Source of the DNA: Strongylocentrotus droebachiensis
Lineage: Eukaryota; Echinodermata; Echinoidea; Camarodonta; Strongylocentrotidae
Assembly: GCA_035222895.1 (NCBI GenBank)
Contig: JAVYIG010000059.1
Span: 948,001 to 1,012,000 of the forward strand
Direction of reading: 5' to 3'
DNA: 64,000 nt
The position numbers and the translations under genes are program-made. Position 1 is the first letter of the stretch. Each line of letters opens with the position of its first letter. Under the pieces are notes generated by a model. It had not been told where the DNA came from. It searched no databases and was given only the letters and a program-made list of their open reading frames with translations. Below are positions 26,301 through 40,100 of this stretch, piece after piece.

Positions 26301-28124
26301 TACAAATTTCATATAATTGGAATCCATCTGTACATGTTCAAAGGCATCAAGTGTAGATTTAAAAAAAAAAAAAAAAAATAACAATGTACAACTAAAGCAT
26401 CAATTATCACAAAGCTAATAATACATTCTCTGTCGAAGGTGTATGGCAGATATTTAGGTGCAAAATATCTTAACATGCCTGGAAGGGTTTCACAAAGATT
26501 CTAGGTCGAACTTAACTCTAAGCTGGACTTAAACATTATGGAGAGCCATTTGTAGCCTTAAAATAAACTAAACTAAAAAGCAAAAATAAAAGTATTTTGG
26601 ACTTTTCATAAATTCCACTTCAAGATCATGAAATCTCCTTGATAATAGAGAATATGAATGATTTTAATCAACATTTTATGCATTTTGAAATAACTTTTAC
26701 AAAATAATAAATGTTAAGTCCAACTTAGAGCTTTTTTAGCTCAACTTAGGATCTTTGTGAAACACCCCCCAGGAATAAGATATTTGATATTTACAGAAAA
26801 GCATTCAATAATTTTACTAAAAACAGGAAATAACAAATAATTTTTTTAAAGAGTAACAATTTTGAGGAAAATCCCTTTAATGATAAGAATATCATGAAGT
26901 TTTGAAAGTATCTCAAAGTTGCAACTCTTTATTTTCATGGCAAGCGGTTTAGCAGCTCCCCAATAGGTTTGTAAGAGATATTTCATAACTTCCATTTTTC
27001 TCCAAGGAAACTTTGTTCTATCTGTTCTTTGGATGCATAATCTGACGCATGTTTTCACCTACCCCTCTAAGATATACCTTCATTCACAACCAATCAATAA
27101 CTCTCAGTAACAAACGAATGGAGAGCCGCTAGCAACAGTATTGCCAATTTGTTACATTACCTGTGTGAAGGTTTGTCATGGTGGCTGGGAATTCAAGCGT
27201 ATCTGGATTGTGTGTTGTGACTCCAATCTCTATGGATCCAGACCATTTGTCTATTAACTCATCAATACGAATCTAAGAACGGATGAAAGGAAAGTTGGAG
27301 AGTTTAAATGAAATGGAAATAGAATTGAATTAAATATTTAATTTAAATTAGAACTGTCTGATCCAGTACCTCATCATCTCCAGAACATTTGTCTCAGGCA
27401 TCTACATACCGGTATATTAGAATTTAAGAGTGGATGGAAGGAAAGTAAAATGGAAATTTTAATTAATTGAATTTCTGCTGCTGAAAGTCACAAGGGCATA
27501 TGCCTATCTGCACTAGTTTGGCCAGGATGGATTAGACCTCCCTACAAGGTCACTGACAGGTGGTTATCTCATCAATTCAGCTCTCAATTAACATAAGAAC
27601 TAGGGGATCATGGGGGACCAACAGGCAATGATAAGGCATTGTTTGCTATATACAGGGCGCAAGTAGCTATAAGTAGTACAGTGGGCTTTAAGATTGGATG
27701 GAAGGAAAGTGAAATAGAAAGTCACAAATGCATATGCTCTTATTAAGCACATTGTTTTATGTTCATGGCATTTTTTAAGCAAATAAGAAATTTGTTGTAT
27801 TCCAAAAATGAGAGTAACACTCACCTCAAATATTTCATTGCAACGTAATGCCCTGTTTGTTATCACCACACCATTGTTGAATTCATCCATTGCGTTTGTC
27901 CTCTCTGCGGTCTTATCAGAGTTCTTTAACCTTATCATCGTACCGTGTTTCGTGTGAAAACACAAAGGTGAATTGAGCGATGCTGCGGCAACGGCGACAG
28001 GCTCGTCCGAATCAGTACTGTTCACATCCGCATCAATGTTATTGTTCTCCTGATCATTTTCATGTTCATTGTCCTCATCCTCATCATCACACGAGTCATT
28101 ATCTTCATCACCAACTGAACTCTC

Positions 28125-28157
<33 letters not shown>

Positions 28158-31100
28158 TTCCTCCTCCTCATCATCTTCATCCTCCTCCTCTTCTTCTTCC
28201 TCCTCCTCCTCATCATCATCTTCATCTATGTCATCATCATCGTCATCCTCATTCTCGTTTTCCTCCTCCTCAACATCCCCAATCAAGTCACCAATGTATT
28301 CTCCACACGTGTCGTCTGTATCTGTGTCTGTATCATGACAAGAGTCTACTTCCAGCTCTTGATTGGACAGTGCCACATCGCTGTTGTTTATTTCTGTAAG
28401 AAAGCAAAAAAGGGGATGATGTGTTATCACATGTTAATGATGACAGAACAGGCAGGTGTACCCTAAATGGATATTTCATTTTTAGCAAACATGCATAAGA
28501 GGTCAGTGTTGTGTACAGAAATACTCATTTCAGGTAGATATTATGATTTCATTATTTTTAAAATTATGAATATTTAGATGCTTAGATAGTGAGTCCTATT
28601 TACTGTACAACGTTGTTGTAGTCCTTACTGTTTCTCCTACGAAACCACCATTAAAAATTGTGCTTATACATACATGTTTGTTGCTCAACCATTTTGATTG
28701 ACAAAACATGACTTGAAACTTTCTTATTAACAACGAAGCACTACAAACACGCAATATTTGAACTTTCAAGAAAAGAGTATCAAACTACTTCATAGTACAC
28801 AAGTAACAGGTTTCATGGTAGGAATAGGTTTACCCTTGGTCAAACTGAGTTGAATCATGATCTTGCAGCATTCCAGGGGGTGGTTTGGGAGGACCAAAGA
28901 AACTTTGCAGCTTGGAGGAACACACTTTCATATCTATTACTCTTGTGGAGGAGAATTGGAATAAATAGTATTTCTAAAGTCCTGCACACCTGGGGGGTGT
29001 TTCACACAGCCTAAGATCGACTTTAAGTTGGACTTATCTACGGCAGGCCATTTATGCCACTGGTTGCTCTCACCATTGGTCTCTCAATTATGATGTTAGA
29101 TAATATTTTTTCCATCAATAATGAACTATCAAAAAAGGTAAATTCTGTAGATTTGTGAATATTATTTGTACGTCCCTTGAGAAACCAATGCCAGTAAATG
29201 GTGAGAGAAAACAGTGGCATGAACAGCCTGCCATAGTTAACTCCAACTTAAAGTTGATCTTAGTCTTTGTGAAACACCACCCTGGTATTGGTACCAACTG
29301 TGTTACACAATGGTGAGAACCTTTCTTGCCAGAGGATTGGTTTCAATCTGATGCTTACCTCTTGGTGAAGGTACCACAGTGACCTTTGTGCACTTGCCAT
29401 ACAAGTCCACCACAGCATGCACCTTCCTGGGTAGATTAGACGCAGCGACGCCCTGATCAACGCCATTCAGGTAGATCCGAAGCTCACCGTTCCGCTTCCT
29501 CTGCACCCCGACCCTGTCTCCTAGAGCGCAAGAGTCAAGGTCGCAGGCGTATTCGTCCAGGATGGACTCGCTGTTGCGCAGGACAGTGCATCCAGAGAGG
29601 ATCCAGGAGCCTTCGCAGAGAGCTGTGGCACTGGGAGGGAGCTCCAGGTTGTCAGGGTCCAGGGAGATCACCCCAACCTCGATGGATCCACTCCATGTCT
29701 CCACCTACAAATTTGACAAGAGTGTTTAAGATCATCATAGTCATAGAAGGTTCACTACATGGGAACAAGAAGAGGGGAAGACCTTGTAAAGGCTTCCTAG
29801 ATGATGTAATCACAGAATGTGGAGCAACAGGGTATGAAAAGCTGATTGGCTTAAGACCGAGGAACTTGGAGAGACACTTGATATCGAATTTTGATTGGGT
29901 CACTGAACCTGTCAGTTAATGACAGATCACTATTGACGATGAGTGATGGTGGGCAATTTTTTTGGTTTCTTTACGGGAGCTATTAAACTCTTTGGCCCGT
30001 ATTCTGAAGTCAGGTTTAACTTTAAACCTAGGTTTAAGTCTAGTCTAAGCCTCGCCTAACTCTCAGATTTAAACCTAGGTTTAATTTTGCGTTTCTGAAG
30101 TCAGGTTTAACTTAAACCTAGGTTTAAGCCTGGTCTAACTCTGTGGAAATTGTACACATATTTAAACCTGGGGTACACCTAGTTTAAGTCTGGCTTAAGT
30201 CAGGTCTAACTTTTTGTTGGATATTCAAAGGAGAAGAAGACACCATTAAAAGGCATTACAACAAATTATTGCAAATAATAAGACCGGAGAGACCTCTTGT
30301 GGAAAGAAAAAAAACTTTCACAATCATTGCGACGATGATTTGTTTGCATCGCTGTCGTTTTTTAAATACCAAACAAACAGCGATTTGCACTGACTCCCAA
30401 CACTAGAGAGTCGCACACATCGCTTGTGGATGAAAGTGGGCCTTGCGATGTTATGCCTTCGCCAAGTTTGAACATTAATTTGGATACTTCATTTGCTTAT
30501 TGAATCTTTATGCCTAATATTTTCTAAGTTTTAATATTTTATATTTTATATAAGATTGTGTGATTTGTATAGTACGACAATCCTTGAAACTAAAAAGTTG
30601 CCAAAGTAAATCAACACGTATCACTTTGTTGCAGAGGAAAACAAATATAGTAGCCCCATACCTTTAGTTTGACGTAATGCTCAGTGCTCACATAGTTTTG
30701 AAACTGTGAGTGCAATACACATTTTGTATTGTGTCCCAACGATGGATCTAGTCTAAACAAATGCGAGTGAAAATAATATTGTAAGGTTGGATTAGAGTTC
30801 AGAGTAAATGAATGTAGACCTCTAGAGCTAGACCTAAATCTATATTTATAAGACAATCATGGATAAGTCTAATTAAGAGCCAACGAGCGTATTAAGCCGG
30901 AACTCTAGACCTAACTTTTTTGTTAGTACTAACAAAGTTAGAGTTTGGGGTAGCATTTCTGCCCTAGCTCTAGTCTAGACCCTAGGCCTATGATGAGTAT
31001 TAGGCGCGCCTACTGCCTAGTCTAGATCTAGACATCTATATTATGATGTCAAAACATCCAGAACATCCTAAAGATGCACTAGATCTAGACCTAAATAAGA

Positions 31101-34100
31101 TTAAAATGACTAAAAGAGAAATGATCACAAATACCTTATTGATGCAGGATAAGTAATACATAGTCTAGATCTAGTCAACATTGAAGCTCATAACAATGAT
31201 CGAATTGTAAGGTTTTTTTTATAGGACAATGCAATATGTTTTCTAATCCGTGTGTACGTACGAATGAATGCGCGCACGATACGATCGAATGATACTGCGC
31301 GCACGGTGATCGAGCTAGAAGGGGGTCGCGTTACGCACGTCGGTTCGAAAAAGGATTGCATTGTCCTAAAAAAAAAACGCCTAAAAATCAAACAAATGAG
31401 CTTCAGCAATGTTGACTTTGGACTAGTTATTCTGCATCAAGAAGGTATTTTTTATCATTTTTAGTTTATCTTTTAGTCATCTAAATCTTATTTAGAGCAT
31501 TTTTATGATGTTCTGGAAGTTTTTACTAATCTGGGATGATGCAGAAATTGTAGAATTACTGATTTGTTTATTGATTATTTATTTATTCGTAAAGATCAAT
31601 TCCACCTCGATTCAGACTTTTTCAGCAGTTTTACAATAAATCAAAGGGTAAAACAACACACAAAATCACGCCATAACGTTCAACGGTTGCTTTGAAAGAG
31701 ATTTGTTTGTGTCGAATATTTTTAATTGAAATTATTAAATTTGCAGCACGAAATCCAGCAATAAAAAAGCCTATATCAGCTACCCTGGAAGATGGGTGAG
31801 CTGTACTGAGCATGTGCAGTAGAAGCAGACTACATCTCCATGGTAGTTAAACCTTAGCTTAACTTTAAACCTGGGTTTTAGACTTAAACCTGGGTTTAAC
31901 TAAACCTGGCTTTCAGAAACTGAAATGATACTTAGACCTGAAGTCTGGCTTAGTTAAACCTGGGTTTAAAGTTAAACCTGGGTTTAACTAAACCTGACTT
32001 CAGAATACAGGCCTTTATCTGCTACTGAGAAACATAAGGGCTCTTTTTACATTTGAAAGAGGAAGCCCTGGAATATATTAAATGAATATCTAGCAAACTG
32101 TGTCTACGGTTTCTTAAATGGTCTGGATAAGAACCGGAGAAGTGAACCTGTCAAGTTTGAATTTGAGGCCAACCCACCTGGTCATGATCCGTAAACTTAA
32201 CACGAATAAGGAATTTGGTACTGATAGAGGCTTAGGCCTGCATTTAGAAAATTTAGACTCTAAGGCCCGTATTCTGAAGTCAGGTTTAGTTAAACCCAGG
32301 TTTAACTTTAAACCCAGGTTTAACTAAACCAGACTTCAGGTCTAAGTATCATTTCAGTTTCTGAAAGCCAGGTTTAGTTAAACCCAGGTTTAAGTCTAAA
32401 ACCTAGGTTTAAAGTTAAGCCAAGGTTTAACTACCATGGAGATGTAGTCTGCTTCTACTGCACATGCTCAGTACAGCTCACCCATCTTCCAGGGTAGCTG
32501 CTAGCTAGCTGCATCCCCCGGCCCCTGCAACTGCACCTGGGCAACTGCACTAGCTTGCATTGAACTAAGTCTGCAGTAGGGTCTTGACAGGAAAATGGCA
32601 GAATCAAGCAAAAAGCAGAGAAGAGCGAATTGGGAAGTGACAGAGAAACATTATCTTCTGGAACTAATTGTTGAAAGTGTAGAGGTAATAGAAAACAAGA
32701 AGAATGACTACGAGGCCAATGTGGCGAAGAACGATGAGTGGAGCCGCATCCACCTAATGTTCCAGGCTCGTTATAGGAGGGAATTAAAAGAGCTCAAGGA
32801 GCAGTGGAAGAGGATGAAGCTGGTGGCTAAGAGCGAATGGAGTGCATGGAGTTCGGGGAGGAGATTGACAGGGGGAGGGCCAGCTCCCAAATCTCCTTCA
32901 GCCATAACTACCTTCATTCACGATTTAATTCCCCAGGATTTTCGACAAATACAAAACAGTTTTGATTGTGACGCAGAGATCACTGTTAACAATGAGGAGG
33001 CAGTGACGGCATTGCGTTACCTGGCAGGAGAAAGCCAGGAATTTACCTGCAGTTCTTTTGGGTAAGTAAAATAACCAAGAGCTGAATGATTAAACTGTAG
33101 ATTCTAAGTTTACTTGGCCAGGGGCAGATCTAGGGAGAAGGGCACACGCCTCCTCCTTTTTCCTTCTGAAAAAAAAGGCCAAGAAATATTCACATCACAT
33201 AGGCTAGGTCTAGACTAGAATGTTCAGTTCAGGTTCACATTTATGCTCTGAAAGGTAAAGCTTCACATTTTGCACAATTTTGTACATATAAAAATACACC
33301 CCCCCCCCCCCCTTCCCCATCTTGGCCTTGAAAAATCCTAGATCCGACCATCCCGTTGGGTAGATCTCTAGATCTAAGTTAGATCTACTAACAAGACTAC
33401 AGACTTTCTAGGCCTATTATTATATTAGGTCTAGACTAGATCTAGATCGAGTAGGAGTCGGACAAAATATGATTAATTTATTTATGAGTGTATTTGTCAC
33501 CAACAAATCAGCTAGGCTAGTACTAGTAGAATACAAGTTAACAGAATACAAGTTAACATTTAGAGGTCTATTGCCACAAGTTTTGTCACTGATTACCCGA
33601 TCACTACTAGAAGTCTATAGTATATAGATTCTAGACAGTAGACTGCACTTGTCACGGTATGGAACTGGGAAGTTTAACTTGGAATTTGATTTCTAGTCAC
33701 TAGAGATAGATGTCTACACGATCTAAATGAGTACTAGTCTACTACTGTACTAGACCCTAGACCTATTGGCTAGATAAACATAGATCTAAATCAGTGACAT
33801 AAAATGTTTTTTTTTGCATAAATATTTTTGTCTATTCTAATAATGGCCCAATGCCGAGTAAACTTTCAACAGAAATTCTTCGTTTCATTTGTGTAGTCTG
33901 CTCGTGAATTTATGCGATTCAAAAAGCGCGCTAGTTACGTTCTCGTACGGCTAGCTGGGCGAAGCGGACCCTGGACGAAGAGCTTAACTCGATGCATGAT
34001 GAAGCCGAGCTGAACTCTCGCATGCCTCGTGACGGGGATAATTAATTAACTATCAAAGCATAAGAAAAGAAAATGAATAAACACGTAATTTAAGAGTCTT

Positions 34101-37100
34101 ACCTTCTCTAGAGATCTACATGTATATAATTATTGTGCTGTACACGAATAAATGTCATGATAAAGGAAGTCTGAAAGATATATCCGTTTTGGTATGTCAG
34201 AGCTAGAGCTGTACGAAGTAGTGCTTTAGATCATTCGCGCTTATATTAGTTTGACTTTGAGGCCTCGAACTTTGATTTGTTACTACAAAATGTGGTTTTT
34301 GCAATTACAGGATTTGTTCCGATTATGAAAATGAAAATTCCATAAAATGTTAATTATACATAGATCTATCTTTATTATTATTAATGTTCGTATCTCAATA
34401 ATCAGTTGAATCAAACTATAAAATAAATATTCAACAGAAATGAGTCTCAAAATTAAGCCTAACTTACTTCAAGATTGATCGATTCATGAATTAATTGACG
34501 CCCGTTGACGGTAGGCATGAAACCATAGACCTACTTTCCACGACCACCCAGGGGAATCAAATAAAAGGAGAAGGGGGGGTGGGGAGTGGTGGCGTGGGGG
34601 GCGGGGTCTGGAATTTGACAGCATTTTCTAAATTTAAGGAACTGCTTCCAGGGTGTTGTTTGTTTTTTATTTATTACGAAAGGCATTTAATACAGTTTAT
34701 ATACACAGATCACTTGAGATGAACTGAAGACCAACTTTATCATTGAAAAATCACATAAGTTAGAAAATTCATTTAAAACAGTGATGAAAGCAAAGATAAC
34801 GTTTCAAAATTGAAACAAATGCCAGATTTTAAACCAGCTTGCAGGGCTAAAATGAATCCAAGGCCACCAAGGCCATTGCCTTGGATGCCCCTTTGAATGG
34901 CCTAAATGCCCCTCTCATTGGCCTTGGAGATTTTGTGTGCCCTTTTTAATTCTTCCTATTTGTGCTGTAATATAGGAATGTGCCCTACAGAAAAGTGGCC
35001 TTGCCCTAAAAATATTGAAATTTAAGGCCTGAGCTTGGACATCCAAAGACAAAATGCTTTCTGAATGTTATTATTCATGTTCTAAGATTTTCATATAACT
35101 AAATAGGGACAAGTTTTAAATGGGGGCTCGCTACAAGAGTCCTATCTCGCACCCCGGGGCAACGTGTCTGACACGGCCGGTTGTAGCAACTATACTCCGA
35201 AGATCAAGCGACATTAATCTTGATCTAAGGAGACACGAACGAACGAGGGACATGCAAGTTGAAATTATCAAAATAGGAGTACATGTACTTTTATGAAATT
35301 CTCTAAATACATATATTGTTTCTATTATAGCATGGATGGCATTGAAAGCAATCATGACATGACACTCCTCCAGCTCAATGATCCCACAGATGACCCTATC
35401 ATCACGCATCCATCCACCAGCACATCTTCTTCATCTAATCCATCCACCAGCAGCCTTCAGCCCTCAAAGCATTCAACAAGCATATCTCATAGATCACAGG
35501 CATCAACCAGCTCATCTACCACTCACACTCCCCTATCAGCTGACAGGTAGTGATTTACATTTACTGTAATGTGTCTATTTCTTTCAAACAAAGCCTCATG
35601 AATATTATCTTGATCAAACAGAGAAATAAATAACTCTAGATAAGATTCAAGTAGATGGGGAAATAAATAACTCTAGATAAGATTCAAGTAAATGAAGAAA
35701 TAAATAACTCTAGATAAGATTCAAGTAGAAAATTATGTATATCATAATTTATTAATAATTAATAAATTATCATATTCTGCAACACACTTTGCATTATCTT
35801 TCCAAATGTTCAAGGACCAAGAGATCAAGAACCAATACACCGCCTCTTGCAGCCCAAGCATCCACCAGCAGCCTTCAGCCCTCACGTCATCTATTCCAGG
35901 CATCAACCAGCTCATCCAACACTCACACTCCCCTATCAGCTGACAGGTAGTGATTTACATTTACTGTAATGTGTCTATTTCTTTCAAACAAATCCTCATG
36001 AATATTATCTTGATCAAACAGGGAAATAAATAACTCTAGATAAGATTCAAGTAGAAAATTATGTATATCATAATTTATTAATAATTAATAGTAAGATAAA
36101 AAAATGATTTATTTGAATTATAAATCATATTCTGCAACACACTTTGCAATATCTTTCCAAATGTTCAAGGACCAAGAGATCAAGAACCAATACACCGCCT
36201 CTTGCAGCCCAAGCATCCACCAGCAGCCTTCAGCCCTCACGTCATCTATTCCAGGCATCAACCAGCTCATCCAACACTCACACTCCCCTATCAGCTGACA
36301 GGTAGTGATTTACATTTACTGTAATGTGTCTATTTCTTTCAAACAAAGCCTCATGAATATTATCTTGATCAAACAGAGAAATAAATAACTCTAGATAAGA
36401 TTCAAGTAGATGGGGAAATAAATAACTCTAGATAAGATTCAAGTAAATGGGGAAATAAATAACTCTAGATAAGATTCAAGTAGAAAATTATATATATTAT
36501 AATTTATTAGTAATTAATGGACAAAATGGATAAAAAATAATTTATTTGAATTATAAATCATATTCTGCAACACACTTTGCATTATCTTTTCAAATGTTCA
36601 AGGACCAAGAGACCAAGAACCAGGACACCGTCTCCTGCACCGAACCCATCCCTTTCGTTTGATGCCTCACTTTTAGAGTTTGCTCAGAAAGAGCATGATC
36701 TGAAGGTTCAGCACCTTAACCGTGAGCATGAAAAGAGAATGGAGATCCTGGAGCTGGAGCAACGTTTCCATTCCAAGAAACTGGAGTTACTCGAGCTCTA
36801 AGTTGTACCTTTTTTCATGATATATATGATTTAACTGTGCATTTTTACATGTTTATTCCTTACAGGTGTTAAAATGCATGAGAAAAGTGCATAATAATTC
36901 TTTGAAATGTATTCAACAGAGGTACTGCATACTCTGCATACCGTTTATATGTCTAAATTATTCAAGTACTCATCGGTGAAGAAAAGCAGAAAAATTCAAA
37001 TAAATCAAGCTTATTTCAAAATGACCGAGCTAGTACTGGTAAGATGTAAATTGTCAACATAAATAAAAGCTCTAGGTTAAACCATCTCTAAACTGAGCCT

Positions 37101-40100
37101 GACTGTATATTCTACAATATGAACTATTTCAAATGTGCCATTTCCATACAATACGACTGGAATTTACAAAGTGTTTGTATTACTTGCTTGTTATAGTTTT
37201 AAATGCTTAATGTATATGGTGCCACATGTATCTGTAACATCTTTGCACTATCCAATTCAGTGAAGTACACTTGGATTATTATAAAAATAATAAATGAGTG
37301 CACATTGATACATTAACTCCTTGAACCAACTGTTTGATTTACATAAATGGTGTATGGAATGAGTGCTGTCTTTGTCCCTTCACACTACGCTAAAAAAGCT
37401 GAACATAAAGTAGTGCATAACAGCTCGAGACAGTCAATGGTAGATTATATTGTATATAATGGTAGTTGCCTATATCTGGAATTACTTGTCGGATTTTTGT
37501 CCGTTAAGAATTTCTTGACGAGTGTAAAAAAATACACCTAGAAAATACGCTGACCAAAGATCGAATCAGCTTAAATTTGACCATTACAAGAAGCAGGTTA
37601 TTAACATGTACAAATACTCATGTACCCTCTACAACTCATTACCAAATTTAAAAAAAAGAGGCTGATCAGACACCCAGTAGTCTGACAATGAAGTCTAGAA
37701 AGCAAACTGTTTTCTTAATTTGAATGCTAGGATACTCCGACACTCCTAACGTTTCAATTTCACAGATAGGAGGCACACAACATATTTATAAATCCTACAT
37801 AGGTTCACAATAGAAACTTGGCGATCTGTTACCTCCTTGAAGAATTAAGAATCAGCGTCATTTCACATAATAGATCAATGTAGAATTAATGATTCATTAA
37901 ACTTTTGCTAATTGCTAATGAATAATGAACCTAATGTCAATGTTCCTAAACCACAGGAGAACCCCGGTGATCTGTTACCTCCTGATGGAGCTAACAACAT
38001 AGCTTGTCAACTTAAAAAAGGCAGTAGCTAATTGAGCGTCATTCCTTCTACATTGATCTATTATGTGAAATGATGCTCAATTAACCACTGCCTTCATGTT
38101 GTTAGCTCCATCAGGAGGTAACAGATCACCGGGGTTCTCCTGTGGTTCAGGACCATTGACTTGAGGTTCATTAAGAATTAGCCAAAATTTAATGAATCAT
38201 TCCTTAAAAAATTGATCTATTATGTGAAATGATGCTCAATTAGCCACTGCCTTCTTAGCTGACCAGCTATGTTGTTAGCTCCATCAGGAGGTAACAGATC
38301 ACCGGGGTTCTCCTGCGGTTCAGGACCATTGACTTGAGGTTCATTTCTCATGATGGAGAGATTCCAGAGGACAGCAACGGCAACAATTGTCGTCAGTGTC
38401 GTTTCCAGTTTGAGCCTGAGCTGGTTGAGACATGGGAATCTCCTCTTCATCATCCCAAATGTACGTTCAATGATGTTCCGGCCTCTAATCTGCGCACGGT
38501 TGTATCTCTGCTGACTCCTGTCACGCGGGTGAAGTAGTGGTGTCATGACATATGGCTGGCAAGCATAACTACGGATTAAATTATTTTGGAAAAAAGGATA
38601 AAGGACAGTGATTTTTTGTTAATGTCATAGAAAAAGTTGCTAATGAGGCATCTCAAATTTATACCAAAGAAAAGACAATTTGTTAAAAGAAGAAACTATT
38701 ACATCAGCATTTTTGTAATCATAATATTTTCAATTTTTTTTTTCCAGCGCAAACTCATATATGAAATGCAGGTAGGTTGTAGGTCTACTTTAAAAAGAGC
38801 TCTCCAAAACTCTGTTTAAACATTACTTATTCAAAAGTGTGTTCCATTACAATTATTACACTACATGGTACACAACATTCTTCCTATTTCATTTTTGTTT
38901 ATAAGACCAACTTTGATGGGGTTTATCAGCTATAGATAGGCCTATAATCACCATGGCTGAAACTGTGGTTAGATAATCATCATGATATGCAAAATTGGAT
39001 GTTAGGAGTTTTCTTTTTAGCTGCCTCGAAGAAGTGATGGGCTTATTAATATGGGATAGAATTTCCTAAAATTTGTTACAGAATATGAAAACACAAAATA
39101 ATGTTAAGCCCTTCTTGACCCTGGACATTTGCAACATGCTATGTGCCCATTGACCAAACATGCTGACATACCCAGGGGTGGATCCAGCCAGTGGCGAGGG
39201 AGGGTGCCCAATTCAACAGAAAGTATTTAGCAGCGGCTAAGCCGACGGGCCCATTGAGGGGGGGGGGGGGGGGTATTGAATGGTATTTTTTTCTTTCCAG
39301 GGGAGGGGGGGGGGGGGGGGGGGGTTGGGAAGAGATTCTTTTTTTAACCTGTTTTTTGGGCAAGGTGAGGGGCCCAGGCCCCAGGGCCCTCCCCCCCCCC
39401 CCCCCCCTGGATTTGTCCCTGGACATAACAGCATGAAAATGACAATCTCTACTTCTCTTCCATTTTCTAAATATATATTTTTACTGTGCTACTCACCCGC
39501 TGTCCCCCAATAGCCATTTGGCCTCATGGCTAGCCTCTTGAAGAATCCTCTTGAGCCGCGATTCCCGAAAAATCCGTGAGTCATGGGACCCTCCCGGCCA
39601 TCTTGCGACCACATCTATTATCAGCCCTTCGTGAGTGCATACTGCCTGAAATATGTGCACAAAAATACAGAAGCATTTTAAAAATTAATAATGAAAATAC
39701 ACATTGAAAAGGAATGCGGTGTCTGTCTCATCACGTCCACAAAGCATTTTGGTTCTTCACATCAAAATTTAACAACTTGGAAACTTGGAAAAAACTACTT
39801 AAATTTTAGAACTTGTTACAATGTAACATGGGTTATTCTGATAATGATTGCATGTGAAAATTTTTAATTCATACACTTTTATAATTTCTATGAATATCCT
39901 ATTGCTATCAGTATCTTGCACATCATCATTTGCGTGTAAACATAGAATTAAAACATTTCCCTGTTTGCAATAACATAAAAATAAAGTAGATATCAATATC
40001 CAAAATTTGTAGCACAAATTTCACATGCAAATAAATTTACCCCTAATAACACCAAGCCAGACTTCAGAATACAGGCCTATGACTCTTACCTGCACATTTA

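Noticed and set aside
27980..28399. Pro/His-rich and Ser-rich plus-strand ORFs
   Set aside because: These are shadows of the acidic GAG/GAA/GAT tract in NEURL4 exon 3 on the other strand, which joins in phase with both neighbouring exons.
32014..32263. Spacer between the two Harbinger elements as a possible exon
   Set aside because: It has no splice-bounded open frame in phase with NEURL4, and exon 1 already joins exon 2 in register.
39139..39513. Gly-rich and Pro-rich open frames
   Set aside because: They are generated by G and C homopolymers inside a MITE.
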